A stretch of DNA of 64,000 nucleotides. Source: Hyphomicrobiales bacterium (GTDB lineage: Bacteria; Pseudomonadota; Alphaproteobacteria; Rhizobiales; Beijerinckiaceae). Made by a program: the position numbers and the translations under genes. How positions within the stretch are numbered: position 1 is the stretch's first letter; every line of letters starts with the position of its first letter. Location: positions 1 to 64,000 of the forward strand of contig JAIYCE010000021.1 of NCBI GenBank assembly GCA_027488155.1, in the 5' to 3' direction. Under the pieces are notes generated by a model. It saw nothing but the letters and a program-made list of their open reading frames with translations. It was not told where the DNA came from and searched no databases. Positions 47,001 through 54,866 of the stretch are shown here, one piece after another.

Positions 47001-47771
47001 ATGGGTACGGCATCGGACGACATCATCACGCCGACCGCGACCATTCCCGGACAGCCTCTGCCCGGCACTGGCAACGATACGGTGAAGGCCTCAGACGGGA
47101 ACGATTTGATCGCAGGCGGATCAGGGAATGATTTCCTGCAAGGCGAAATTGGAAACGACACGCTCGAAGGGGGGGTGGGACCGGATATTCTGGATGGCGG
47201 AGCTGGCTTCGACACCGCCAGCTACACCCATGCCTTAGGCCCAGTGGCTGTCGATATGCTGATCAATAATTGGTCGGGTGCCAAAGGGGAGGGCGTAGGT
47301 GACATCTTCTACGGGGTAGAAGCGCTTGAGGGTTCATCCTTCGATGATGTTTTCCTCGGGATTAATGAAGGTGCGCGTCTTTCCGGCCTAGGCGGGAGCG
47401 ACCGTCTGGAAGGCCGTGCGGGTTCGGATACGCTCCTTGGTGGCGAGGGCAATGACACGCTTGTGGGTGGTTCGGGCCATGACAGTCTCGATGGCGGCGC
47501 GGGGAATGACGTGTTCGTCTTCTCGGCCAATTCCGGCAAAGATGTCCTCGCAGGGTTTGTTGCCGGGGCCACATCGGCCGATGTGCTCAAGTTTGTCGGC
47601 ATTTACAGCGATTTCGCCGCCATTTTGGCTGTCACCCACGATGAGACAGGCGTGACCTCACCTTTTGGAACCTCGTTCTCCGGCACGATCATCGGAACCG
47701 GGGCCGATCAGATCTGGCTATCCGGCGTGACCAAAGCGCAACTGAATGCCGTAGATTTTGTTTTTGCTTGA
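44079..47771 (+). CDS. Large GH16 glycanase with cadherin-like and RTX modules
   Basis: The start at 44079 follows GAGGGGAACAGAG; upstream codons lack support. The 1230-residue protein has a GH16 domain at about 5-258 (catalytic EIDILE: E136, D138, E141), RTX repeats at about 270-430, two cadherin/immunoglobulin-like domains at about 515-700 (FTRDQTFTVQTL and GGLSISKSFTINVSGG mark their ends), then two homologous modules of about 260 residues, each with RTX repeats, a DTxxYxxAxxPxxVDM segment and a secretion-signal-like end (ending in LNANDFAFG and LNAVDFVFA). No signal peptide. Export by type I secretion is expected. Confidence 0.88.
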   Translation: MVDPVAPRAGMTLSFADEFDRASINGAGSPGWLTTYYWGARRLSEFNQQQIFVDSSYGAGIDPFVFSDGSVNITAQRTPAGVYDQYGYPYLSGHMNTYDTFNFRYGYMEMRAKVAAGQGFLETFYASRTDKSVLGEIDILEFIGSQPKALYGTVHYDDDGLLTKSKVVRAAQLEALSTDFHTYAVDWTPTYIRFYFDGRLTGEITTPDSLKAAVYLMADFSVGGTWAGYPDSTTPFPSAYSIDYIRVWQDASAFNSEIVTGTGSSESLAGGDGADVITAGAGDDTVLAGNGGDLVRGGSGDDRLQGNGGSDTLVGEAGIDQLQGGPDNDFYPLLNLEDTITEGKLGGFDTVLVHDSVYTLPNNVEALIYTGKAAASLKGQWSNNFIVGGNAGDTIDGSTGNDTLIGGAGADHFLAGAGNDMLIATRGGNDVMNGAGGRDTFMFGPAAGSTITVQDYTPGLDWLDFRRLGIDTLSELQAAMVADVDGAVVTVAATTIHLNVVPSAVKAADIVAGPLPTVTQPVISMLSNQTILASSPVGAAVSIFVPNDVPEALSYSLISGGGGLFGIEGRELVVKGALLGGQSYTLGVRATNEFGFTRDQTFTVQTLANTAPTNLTLSGNTVSQSAAVGTIIGAVSAIDVDPGDSLAYSLTGNANGRFALSGAQLIVANTLDAVPYSVTVVATDLGGLSISKSFTINVSGGAILDGVTVSGTAGHDIITPTQSVSGQALPSTKGDLLRGNAGNDTLDGGAGNDRLEGGAGADRFIGNAGADSFIGGTGLDTVTYAAATAPIAVDMMAPDWLGAAGMAVGDVFSEVEAIEGTAFDDMIYASMSGDRLSGLGGNDLLVGRAGIDTILGGDGADTLDGGAGNDPMVGQAGNDLCLTRSGSGLDLISGFQFGSAIGDVIKFETTLKSFSDVLANAVDVVNGTSPFGTAFTGVVISYGADKVYIAGTVIAKLNANDFAFGAPPPSGVLVMGTASDDIITPTATIPGQPLPGTGNDTVKASDGNDLIAGGSGNDFLQGEIGNDTLEGGVGPDILDGGAGFDTASYTHALGPVAVDMLINNWSGAKGEGVGDIFYGVEALEGSSFDDVFLGINEGARLSGLGGSDRLEGRAGSDTLLGGEGNDTLVGGSGHDSLDGGAGNDVFVFSANSGKDVLAGFVAGATSADVLKFVGIYSDFAAILAVTHDETGVTSPFGTSFSGTIIGTGADQIWLSGVTKAQLNAVDFVFA
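46186..47768 (+). repeat. Tandem duplication of the C-terminal RTX module
   Basis: Copy 1 covers about 46186-46975 and copy 2 about 46985-47768 inside the second glycanase gene. Both start with a VxGTAxxDIITPT segment and close with GTSPFGTxFxG...GAD...LNAxDFxF. They are diverged at DNA level, so the duplication is not recent. Confidence 0.75.
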
Positions 47772-47871
47772 CTTGGCCGAACCAAAACCAAGGCCCGGCT
47801 TTAGATTCGCTTGAACTTAACCCCTAAATCCGGTTTGTTCTTTAGCTTGGGGGATTAAGGAAGACTTCTCG

Positions 47872-50199
47872 GTGCCGACACGTTGGTTTTGGCCAACCTT
47901 CTTCTTTTTGGGAGGTTGGCTGTTCCTCAGCTCGCCATGGCTATTCGGTGATCTTACGATCCCGTATGACGCCAAGGCGCATTTTCAGGCCCAAATGCAG
48001 TTTTTGGCGCACTCACTCCATACCGGCCAGTCGCCGTTTTGGACCCCGCATGTCTTTGCCGGATCGCCTCAGATTGCCGACCCGCAATCGCTGATCTTCT
48101 CACCCGCTCTATTCTTGGCTCTCATCTTCCCAGAGCCGAGCTTCGTTGTGCTCGATGGTTATGTCATCGCACTGCTTGCCTTTGGCGGACTTGCGGCGCT
48201 TTATTTTGCACTTGATCGCGGCTGGCATCCCGCAGCCGCTCTTGTTGCTGCTTTTGTTTTCGCCTTCGGCGCCTCTGCCGCATGGCGCATTCAGCATGTC
48301 GGTCAGATCCAGAGTTATTGCTTTTTTGCCATCGCGCTCTTCTTGCTCGCGCGCGCGCTCGACGGAAAAAGCTGGCCCTATGGTCTGGCGGCTGGCTTCT
48401 TCATTGCGCTGACGGTCGTCTCACCCAATCAGGTCGCCTATTTGGCCGCCCTGTTCATCGCTGCTTACGTGATCAATCATTGGCTGAGCGGTGGGTCGTT
48501 CAAGGCAATCGTTGCGAATATCCGCGCTACCTTTGTTCCAGTTTCTGTTGCTGCGCTGTCCTGCCTGCTCTTCTCGGCCGTGCCGCTGATCCTGACCATC
48601 CTGTTCGTCGGCGCGTCGAACCGACCGGAAGCTAACATGCAGGAGGCGATGCTGGGCTCGCTCCATCCTGCCACTGTGCTGACACTTGTTGCATCCGATC
48701 TGTTTGGTGCATTGAACCAGAGCGTCTCCTATTGGGGACCTTCGAGTGCGCAATGGGCTGCGAAGGAAACCAATCTCGCCCAGAACATGGCCCAGCTTTA
48801 CATGGGCGCACTGCCTGCTCTCGCGCTGATCGCTGCATTGCTTTCAGGACGCAACATTCTCAACCGTGACGTGCGGATTTTTGTGTTTGGGCTAGGTTTC
48901 TTTGTCCTGTATGCGCTCGGCCATTACACGCCGCTTTTTGAGGTGCTGTTCCATTATGTTCCCGGTGTGAACGGTTTCCGCCGCCCGGCAGACGCCACTT
49001 TCATGATCGGCGCGATGGCAGCGATGGTGGCGGCGTTCAGTGTCGACCAATTGCTGCGCGCATCTTCGATGCGGATCGAAGGGCGCATGCTAACGATGAT
49101 TCTTGTCATCGTGGCGGTACTACTCGCCGCTTGTACCAGTATCGCCATCCATTTTGACCGTTTGGGTGACGCGGCCAGACCGATCATCACAAGCGGGCTA
49201 TGGATCTTTGCTGGTCTCGTCGTGCTTGGCACGGCCTATCGCTTCCGCCATATGACAGCGGTGGCAACCGGACTTGTTGCGATCTTCTTCGTCGCCGATC
49301 TCTACGCCAATAATGGCCCCAATGAATCGACAGCTGAACCGCCGCTTGCGTATGAAATTCTCAATCCAAACTGCAAGAACCCGACTGTCGGATTCCTGAA
49401 ACGTAAAGTGCGCGAAGCATCGATGGGGGCTTATAAGCCGCGCGTCGAATTTGCAGGGCTTGGCTTCAACTGGCCGAATGTCGGGCTCGTGCAAGGCTTC
49501 GAGAACGTCTTTGGCTACAACCCGCTGCGTCTTGCAGATTTCAATGCTGCGACGGGTGCACCCGACACAATCTCTGCACCGGAAGAGCGCCAATTCACGC
49601 CGCTCTTCCCATCCTATCGTTCGAACTTCGCCAATCTTATCGGGTTGCGCTATATCGTCTCAAAAGTTCAGATCAACCAGATCGACAAGAACCTCAAACC
49701 CGGCGACCTCAATCTGATCGGCGTGACAGGCGAAGCCTTTATTTATGAAAATCCGCGCGCCTTGCCGCGCGCCATGTTTATTGATCGCGTTGTGATCGGC
49801 GATTTCGAGGCGATGACAAAGACCGGAGAATGGCCGGAAGGCTTCAATCCGGAGCGTGAATTCGTCATTGATGTTAACGATACCGATGGTTTTGAGTACT
49901 TCATCCGTAAAGAAGGCGTTGCAGCCAAAGCTGCCGTGATGATCCGCGTTTACGAGAATACGCGTATCGACATCGAGGTTGAGGCGGATGGCGATGGCTT
50001 CGTGCTGTTAAACGATGCTTGGCATCCCTGGTGGCGTGCGAGCATCGATGGCACTGAAGTGCCGATCCTCCGCGCTAATGTCATGTTCCGCGCTGTGCCG
50101 GTCACGGCGGGAAAGCACATCATCCAATTTGAATTTCGTCCTATTGAGGGCGCGCTGGCAGAGCTAGCCGCCAAGCTCAATGAGGATGAGGCCGACTGA
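47872..50199 (+). CDS. YfhO-like polytopic membrane protein
   Basis: The GTG at 47872 is preceded by TAAGGAAG. The 775-residue protein has about 12 transmembrane helices in its first 450 residues, the GT-C-like build of YfhO proteins (DAKAHFQAQMQFLAHSLHTGQSPFW near 40 is a typical loop), and a soluble C-terminal domain that ends with VLLNDAWHPWWRASIDG and AGKHIIQFEFRP, the characteristic YfhO end. YfhO proteins are linked to glycosylation of lipoteichoic acid or lipopolysaccharide in some bacteria. The position next to glycanase genes fits envelope or exopolysaccharide sugar metabolism, which is inference. Confidence 0.85.
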   Translation: MPTRWFWPTFFFLGGWLFLSSPWLFGDLTIPYDAKAHFQAQMQFLAHSLHTGQSPFWTPHVFAGSPQIADPQSLIFSPALFLALIFPEPSFVVLDGYVIALLAFGGLAALYFALDRGWHPAAALVAAFVFAFGASAAWRIQHVGQIQSYCFFAIALFLLARALDGKSWPYGLAAGFFIALTVVSPNQVAYLAALFIAAYVINHWLSGGSFKAIVANIRATFVPVSVAALSCLLFSAVPLILTILFVGASNRPEANMQEAMLGSLHPATVLTLVASDLFGALNQSVSYWGPSSAQWAAKETNLAQNMAQLYMGALPALALIAALLSGRNILNRDVRIFVFGLGFFVLYALGHYTPLFEVLFHYVPGVNGFRRPADATFMIGAMAAMVAAFSVDQLLRASSMRIEGRMLTMILVIVAVLLAACTSIAIHFDRLGDAARPIITSGLWIFAGLVVLGTAYRFRHMTAVATGLVAIFFVADLYANNGPNESTAEPPLAYEILNPNCKNPTVGFLKRKVREASMGAYKPRVEFAGLGFNWPNVGLVQGFENVFGYNPLRLADFNAATGAPDTISAPEERQFTPLFPSYRSNFANLIGLRYIVSKVQINQIDKNLKPGDLNLIGVTGEAFIYENPRALPRAMFIDRVVIGDFEAMTKTGEWPEGFNPEREFVIDVNDTDGFEYFIRKEGVAAKAAVMIRVYENTRIDIEVEADGDGFVLLNDAWHPWWRASIDGTEVPILRANVMFRAVPVTAGKHIIQFEFRPIEGALAELAAKLNEDEAD

Positions 50200-50225
50200 G
50201 CCGGATACGGATCGTTGCAATAAAA

Positions 50226-50249
50226 AAGGCGGCCCTGCGGCCGCCTTTT
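50226..50249. terminator. Bidirectional intrinsic terminator
   Basis: AAGGCGGCC/GGCCGCCTT stem with CTGC loop; A6 before and T4 after, between the convergent YfhO-like gene and the diaminopropionate operon. Confidence 0.85.
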
Positions 50250-50270
50250 GTGTTTTGATCGTGCATTCAC

Positions 50271-51431
50271 TCAGGCGAGTTTGGCAAATTTATTGTCGCG
50301 CGGGTGCCACATGGCACCCTTGAGCACCACACCCTCCGAGACGATTTTGCGATCGCCGATCAGATGTTCGCCAGTCACGTCGATGTAATCGAACGAGCCT
50401 TTCTTCACCGATAGGATCGTGGCATCGCCCAAAGCGCCGACACGGAGCGAGCCGAATTCAGGACGCTGCAGAGCGCTGCCGCAATTCACCGTGGTGGCTG
50501 CGATCACATCCTTCAGATCCATTCCCAAGCATAGGAACTTCGAGAGCGTCGTGACTTGGTCGAAGGCGGGGCCATCGATGCAAACGGTGTGAATGTCCGA
50601 TGAAATCGTATCCGGATAAAATCCGTTCGCCATCATCGTGCGCGCCGTCTTGAACGAAAACGAACCGCCGCCATGGCCGACATCGAAAATCACGCCGCGT
50701 TCGCGCGCGCGCTGCACAGCCGGTTTCACCGTGCCCTGTCCTGTGCAAGGCGCATTCGGGAAGGGACGGAAGCAATGGGTGAGGATGTCGCCCGGGCGCA
50801 GACGATCGACCACTTCCTCATAGGTCGGAGGCGGATGATCGATGTGGCACATCAGCGGCATGCCGGTTTCATCCGCCACTTGCAGGGCGATATCCAGCGG
50901 CTGCGTGCCGGACGTTCCTGAGGAATGTTTGCCGACGCGAACCTTGATGCCGACGATGACGTCGCGATTGGCGTCCGCCACTTTCACCGCATCGGCAGGA
51001 GCCATCAGGCGCATCTCTTCGCTCTCACCAACCATCACGGTTTTCGAGAAGGCATAGATGCCGGCAAATGAGACATGCAGATAAGCAAGAATGCGAGCTT
51101 CACTCTTCTCGATCACATGTTTGCGGAAGCCCATGAAATTTCCCGGACCCGCGCTACCCGTGTCGACAGAGGTCGTCACGCCAGAGGTGCGGCAGAATTC
51201 ATCGGCATTGATGCCGAGCGATGTCCCGCCCCAATAGACGTGTGTGTGCAGGTCGATAAGTCCCGGCGTGACGATGTAGCCGGAGACATCGCGGATTTCT
51301 GTGTCGGGTCCCGGCTTCACGCTCGGCCCGATTCCTGAAACGCGCCCGTTCTCGAACGCGACATCCATCACGCCGTCGATGTTCTGGGACGGGTCGATGA
51401 CGTGTCCGCCCCGCAAGATCAATTGTGCCAT
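50271..51431 (-). CDS. Amidohydrolase/deacetylase of the dihydroorotase-hydantoinase superfamily
   Basis: The 386-residue protein has the amidohydrolase metal site: HTHVYWGG near 63 (HxH), a candidate carboxylated Lys in GIKVRVGKH near 164, CHIDHPPP near 197, THCFRPF near 220 and the Asp in SSDIHTVCIDGP near 280. It resembles the EF_0837/AHA_3915-type amidohydrolases, often called deacetylases, for which the true substrate is unknown. It is the last gene of an operon with N-carbamoyl hydrolases and diaminopropionate ammonia-lyase, so ring-opening of a cyclic ureide or removal of an N-acyl group is plausible. Confidence 0.83.
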   Translation of the reverse strand: MAQLILRGGHVIDPSQNIDGVMDVAFENGRVSGIGPSVKPGPDTEIRDVSGYIVTPGLIDLHTHVYWGGTSLGINADEFCRTSGVTTSVDTGSAGPGNFMGFRKHVIEKSEARILAYLHVSFAGIYAFSKTVMVGESEEMRLMAPADAVKVADANRDVIVGIKVRVGKHSSGTSGTQPLDIALQVADETGMPLMCHIDHPPPTYEEVVDRLRPGDILTHCFRPFPNAPCTGQGTVKPAVQRARERGVIFDVGHGGGSFSFKTARTMMANGFYPDTISSDIHTVCIDGPAFDQVTTLSKFLCLGMDLKDVIAATTVNCGSALQRPEFGSLRVGALGDATILSVKKGSFDYIDVTGEHLIGDRKIVSEGVVLKGAMWHPRDNKFAKLA

Positions 51432-51443
51432 GCTGTCTCTCCC

Positions 51444-52379
51444 TCAAGCCGGCGGTATGGAACCCTTGCGCTCAACGATCATCCGGTATTGCTCCGGCTC
51501 GCGATGGCGCTCAAAATTAAAAACCCAATCCTTGTAGGATTTGGTGAGATCGAGATCGCAACGCGCGATCACGAGTTCGTCATCCTGTGTTAGTGCTTGA
51601 CCGATCACTTCGCCTGTCGGTGCCACAATCGACGAATTGCCAATCATCTCGCAGCCTTCTTCGACGCCGCATTTGGCAACACTAACAACCCATGTACCGT
51701 TTTGATACGCGCCCGATTGGATTACAAGCTGGTTGTGAAACTCCGATAGGCGGTCATGTTCAGGCGAGGGCGGATTGTGGCGCGGCGTATTGTAGCCGAT
51801 CAACACCATCTCGACGCCCTGCAGGCCCATGACGCGGTATGTCTCCGGCCAGCGGCGATCGTTGCAGATGGCCATGCCGAAAATGCCACCCATCGTCCGC
51901 CATGTCTTCCAACTGAGATTGCCGACCTCAAAATAACGCTTTTCCAGATGTTGGAAAGCACGCCACGGCTCATGCTCCTTATGGCCTGGTAGATGAATTT
52001 TTCGATATTTGCCGACGATGTGACCGTCCTTGTCGACGAGGATGGCCGTGTTGAAACGCCGCGTGCGTCCCTCTTCGACGATCATTTCGGCATAGCCGAG
52101 ATAAAACCCGATCTTTAATCTTTTGGCTTCGTCGAAGAGTGGTTTGGTGTCTGCGGACGGCATTTCTCGTTCATAGAAATGATCAAGCTCAGCTTGATCT
52201 TCCATATACCAGCGCGGGAAGAAAGTGGTCAGCGCGAGTTCCGGAAAGACAACGCAATCGACGCCATGCTTGGCGGCGTCGCGCAGCAAAATGAGCATGC
52301 GCTCGACCACATCCTTGCGTGTATGGGCACGTTGAATGGGGCCAAGCTGGGCCGCTCCCATGGTCACAATACGGGTCAT
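51444..52379 (-). CDS. N-carbamoyl-D-amino acid hydrolase (nitrilase superfamily)
   Basis: The 311-residue protein has the catalytic triad of D-carbamoylase at the same positions as the Agrobacterium enzyme: E47 in VVFPELALT, K127 in KYRKIHLPGH and C172 in AICNDRRWPE. VEMVLIGYNTPRHNP further matches this subfamily rather than other nitrilases. It cleaves N-carbamoyl-D-amino acids to the amino acid, CO2 and ammonia. It overlaps the dpaL stop by four bases (ATGA) and is 12 bases from the amidohydrolase gene, so all act together. The exact carbamoyl substrate is unknown. Confidence 0.9.
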   Translation of the reverse strand: MTRIVTMGAAQLGPIQRAHTRKDVVERMLILLRDAAKHGVDCVVFPELALTTFFPRWYMEDQAELDHFYEREMPSADTKPLFDEAKRLKIGFYLGYAEMIVEEGRTRRFNTAILVDKDGHIVGKYRKIHLPGHKEHEPWRAFQHLEKRYFEVGNLSWKTWRTMGGIFGMAICNDRRWPETYRVMGLQGVEMVLIGYNTPRHNPPSPEHDRLSEFHNQLVIQSGAYQNGTWVVSVAKCGVEEGCEMIGNSSIVAPTGEVIGQALTQDDELVIARCDLDLTKSYKDWVFNFERHREPEQYRMIVERKGSIPPA

Positions 52380-53503
52380 GCTGAACGCCTCTTGCGTACG
52401 GTTTCGCCGGTCTCTCCGACGATCTGTTCATAAACAACGGGATCGGTATCGCCTTCGGTGCCGATTGCGAGAATGCGCGATGTGGCATCGATGCCGAGGG
52501 CCGTGCGCATGGCAGGATCGTTGGCAGCGATGCGGAATCCTGCGAGACCGGCCACGCCGGATTCGCCGCCGACAATTCCTGACGATGCGAGAATGCGCAT
52601 CGTGTCGGCAGCGGCGTCATCGGGAATGGCCATGAAGGCTTCGGCCCCATGCTCCAGAATATCCCATGCGATCTGCGAGGCTTCGCCACAGGCCAATCCG
52701 GCCATGATGGTTTCGAGATCGCCATCCGCGTTCTTTAATGTGCCAGCTTTCGCGCTTGCAAGAAGGCACGCGGCGCGATCGGGTTCGACGACGATCGTCT
52801 TCGGCCGCTGTGCGCCTTGCTTTTCCCAGAACCAGGAGAGCACGCCTGCCGCCAATCCGCCGACGCCGCCCTGAACAAAAACATGGGTGGGGGCACTGCC
52901 TTGTGCCAATGATTCAGCGGCGAGCAATGCGTAACCCTGCATCACGCTTTTCGGTACGTCTTGATAGCCGGGCCAAGATGTATCGGAGACGATCTGCCAA
53001 TTATTCTCTCCCGCCACCTCAGCGGCGCGGCGAACAGAGTCGTCGTAATGCTTGCCCTCACGCCTCACCTCAGCACCGAAGGAACGGATCGCTTCAGCGC
53101 GGCCTTCACTCACCCCTTCATGGATGAAGATGATGGCTTTGCAGCCTGCGCGCTGTGCGCCCCATGCGACTGCGCGGCCATGATTGCCGTCGGTGGCGCA
53201 AGTGACAGTGAGCGGCTTGCCGCCATTCTCGCGCACGAGTTTTTCAACCGCATAAGCGCCGCCTAGTGCTTTGAAGCTTTTCAAAACGAAACGTGCGTCT
53301 TCGTCTTTGTAATGGACAGCACTAACGCCGGTCTCCTTCGCCAGCGCATCGAGAGAGCGCAAAGGCGTCGGTGCGTAACCGGGCCATTGTGAAATCGTCT
53401 TCAGCGCCGCTTCGCCCGCAGCGACCGAAAGAATGGCCTTCTCGGCTGGGCCATAGGGTTTTTGGGCTTCGAAGCGGGGGTTGATGAAAAGCTCAATGCT
53501 CAT
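52376..53503 (-). CDS. dpaL: 2,3-diaminopropionate ammonia-lyase
   Basis: The 375-residue protein is a fold type II PLP enzyme. The PLP lysine lies in VLKSFKALGGAYAV (K78), TCATDGNHGRAVAWGA is the substrate loop, and QGGVGGLAAG near 213 is the phosphate-binding loop. The sequence follows DpaL/YgeX throughout (LAGFRIA near the end). It converts D- and L-2,3-diaminopropionate to pyruvate and two ammonia. Both neighbours are N-carbamoyl hydrolase genes, which suggests the diaminopropionate arises from a carbamoylated precursor. Confidence 0.94.
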   Translation of the reverse strand: MSIELFINPRFEAQKPYGPAEKAILSVAAGEAALKTISQWPGYAPTPLRSLDALAKETGVSAVHYKDEDARFVLKSFKALGGAYAVEKLVRENGGKPLTVTCATDGNHGRAVAWGAQRAGCKAIIFIHEGVSEGRAEAIRSFGAEVRREGKHYDDSVRRAAEVAGENNWQIVSDTSWPGYQDVPKSVMQGYALLAAESLAQGSAPTHVFVQGGVGGLAAGVLSWFWEKQGAQRPKTIVVEPDRAACLLASAKAGTLKNADGDLETIMAGLACGEASQIAWDILEHGAEAFMAIPDDAAADTMRILASSGIVGGESGVAGLAGFRIAANDPAMRTALGIDATSRILAIGTEGDTDPVVYEQIVGETGETVRKRRSA

Positions 53504-53505
53504 GG

Positions 53506-54744
53506 TTAGGAATCCGCAAGACGCAAGGTTGCGGCCAGCAAGACATCGCTGCCCGCTACAATGTGTTCGGGTTTGGTGAACTCGCGCGGGTTGTGCGACA
53601 GGCCGTCGACACTTGGCACGAAAATCATCGCTGACGGTGCAATCGCTGCGATTAATTGCGCGTCATGTCCAGCGCCTGAGACCATGCGGCGCGATGCGTG
53701 TCCCATTTCTTTGGCCGCGCCCTCGACTGTTGCAATCAGACGATCATCGAAAGGTGTTGCAGCAAAACGCGCCGTCTCTTGAATGGAAACGCTAACGCCA
53801 TGGTCTTTCGCAGTTGCAGTCAAAAATTCCTTAAGGTGCCGCTCTGCTGCGTCGAGATGTGCATCGGATGGGTTACGCAAATCGAGCGTCATCGTCACCC
53901 GTTTCGGTACGACATTGATCTGTCCCGGTGTGAATTCCATACGACCGACTGTGCAACGCTGGTCCGGAATCGTATCCGCCATTTTGCGCGCTTCCACATT
54001 GAGTGAGGAAGCGACGAGGCCCGGATCGCGGCGATAAGAAATCGGTGTCGTACCGGCGTGATTGCTTTCGCCTTCGAGCGTGATCTCGAACCAGCGAATG
54101 CCTTGCACGCCTGTAACGGCGCCAATCACCGGGCCTTCGCTGTCGAGGATTGGGCCTTGCTCGATATGCAATTCGAGATAGGCGCGCGGTTTAATTGTGC
54201 CAGGATTCAGATTGCCGATCGCATCGATGGCGCGAATTGCATCGCCTACGCTCACGCCCGCAGCGTCGCGCGCCGCATAGGCCTCGTCGAGCGAGAGAAT
54301 ACCGGCATGGACGCAAGAGCCCATCATGTCAGGTTGAAAACGTGCGCCTTCTTCATTGGTGAAGGCCGCAACGCAAACGGGGTAGCGCGGCGTGATGCCC
54401 GCATCGCGGAGAACGGCAACGACTTCAAGCCCGGCGAGCACACCGAGTGCGCCATCGTAACGGCCGCCGGTACCGACCGTGTCGATGTGGGAACCGAGCA
54501 TGACGGGTGGCCCGTCTTCGCGGCCCGGCAGCGTGCCAAAGATGTTGCCGATCTTGTCGGTCTCGACCTTCATGCCGAGGGTTTGCATTTGGCCTTTCAG
54601 CCAGGCGCGGCCCTGCCTGTCTTCTTCGCTCAAGGCGAGGCGGCGCGCACCGCCATCGCCCGTGTCGCCTATTGCGCCGAGGTCGGCCAAACGATTGAGC
54701 AAACGCGGACCGTCTATCCTGAGATTGGAACGCATTTCACTCAT
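53506..54744 (-). CDS. Zn-dependent N-carbamoyl-L-amino acid hydrolase/allantoate amidohydrolase family
   Basis: The start at 54744 follows CCGGAG at 8 nt; upstream frame lacks signal. The 412-residue M20-type amidase shows LGSHIDTVGTGGRYDGALGV (His, Asp ligands), FTNEEGARF (Glu-Glu), ELHIEQGP, and the dimer-domain ESNHAGTTP. Members hydrolyse N-carbamoyl-L-amino acids, allantoate or beta-ureidopropionate; the sequence alone does not decide. dpaL starts two bases after its stop. Together with the D-specific carbamoylase it would cover both stereoisomers. Confidence 0.88.
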   Translation of the reverse strand: MSEMRSNLRIDGPRLLNRLADLGAIGDTGDGGARRLALSEEDRQGRAWLKGQMQTLGMKVETDKIGNIFGTLPGREDGPPVMLGSHIDTVGTGGRYDGALGVLAGLEVVAVLRDAGITPRYPVCVAAFTNEEGARFQPDMMGSCVHAGILSLDEAYAARDAAGVSVGDAIRAIDAIGNLNPGTIKPRAYLELHIEQGPILDSEGPVIGAVTGVQGIRWFEITLEGESNHAGTTPISYRRDPGLVASSLNVEARKMADTIPDQRCTVGRMEFTPGQINVVPKRVTMTLDLRNPSDAHLDAAERHLKEFLTATAKDHGVSVSIQETARFAATPFDDRLIATVEGAAKEMGHASRRMVSGAGHDAQLIAAIAPSAMIFVPSVDGLSHNPREFTKPEHIVAGSDVLLAATLRLADS

Positions 54745-54866
54745 TGAACAACTCCGGCAGGCCATGCGATGCGCTCGCAGAGAGTAGACCATGCGAAGCA
54801 ATGGTAGAGACTTGCATGCCTTGCCGGTGAGTCAAAGCCTGCCTGTGCACGGCGGGTCTGCGGATT

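Noticed and set aside
54745..54866. Possible promoter splitting the creatininase gene from the rest of the operon
   Set aside because: No convincing promoter or terminator signal found in the 122-bp gap; left as part of the same operon.
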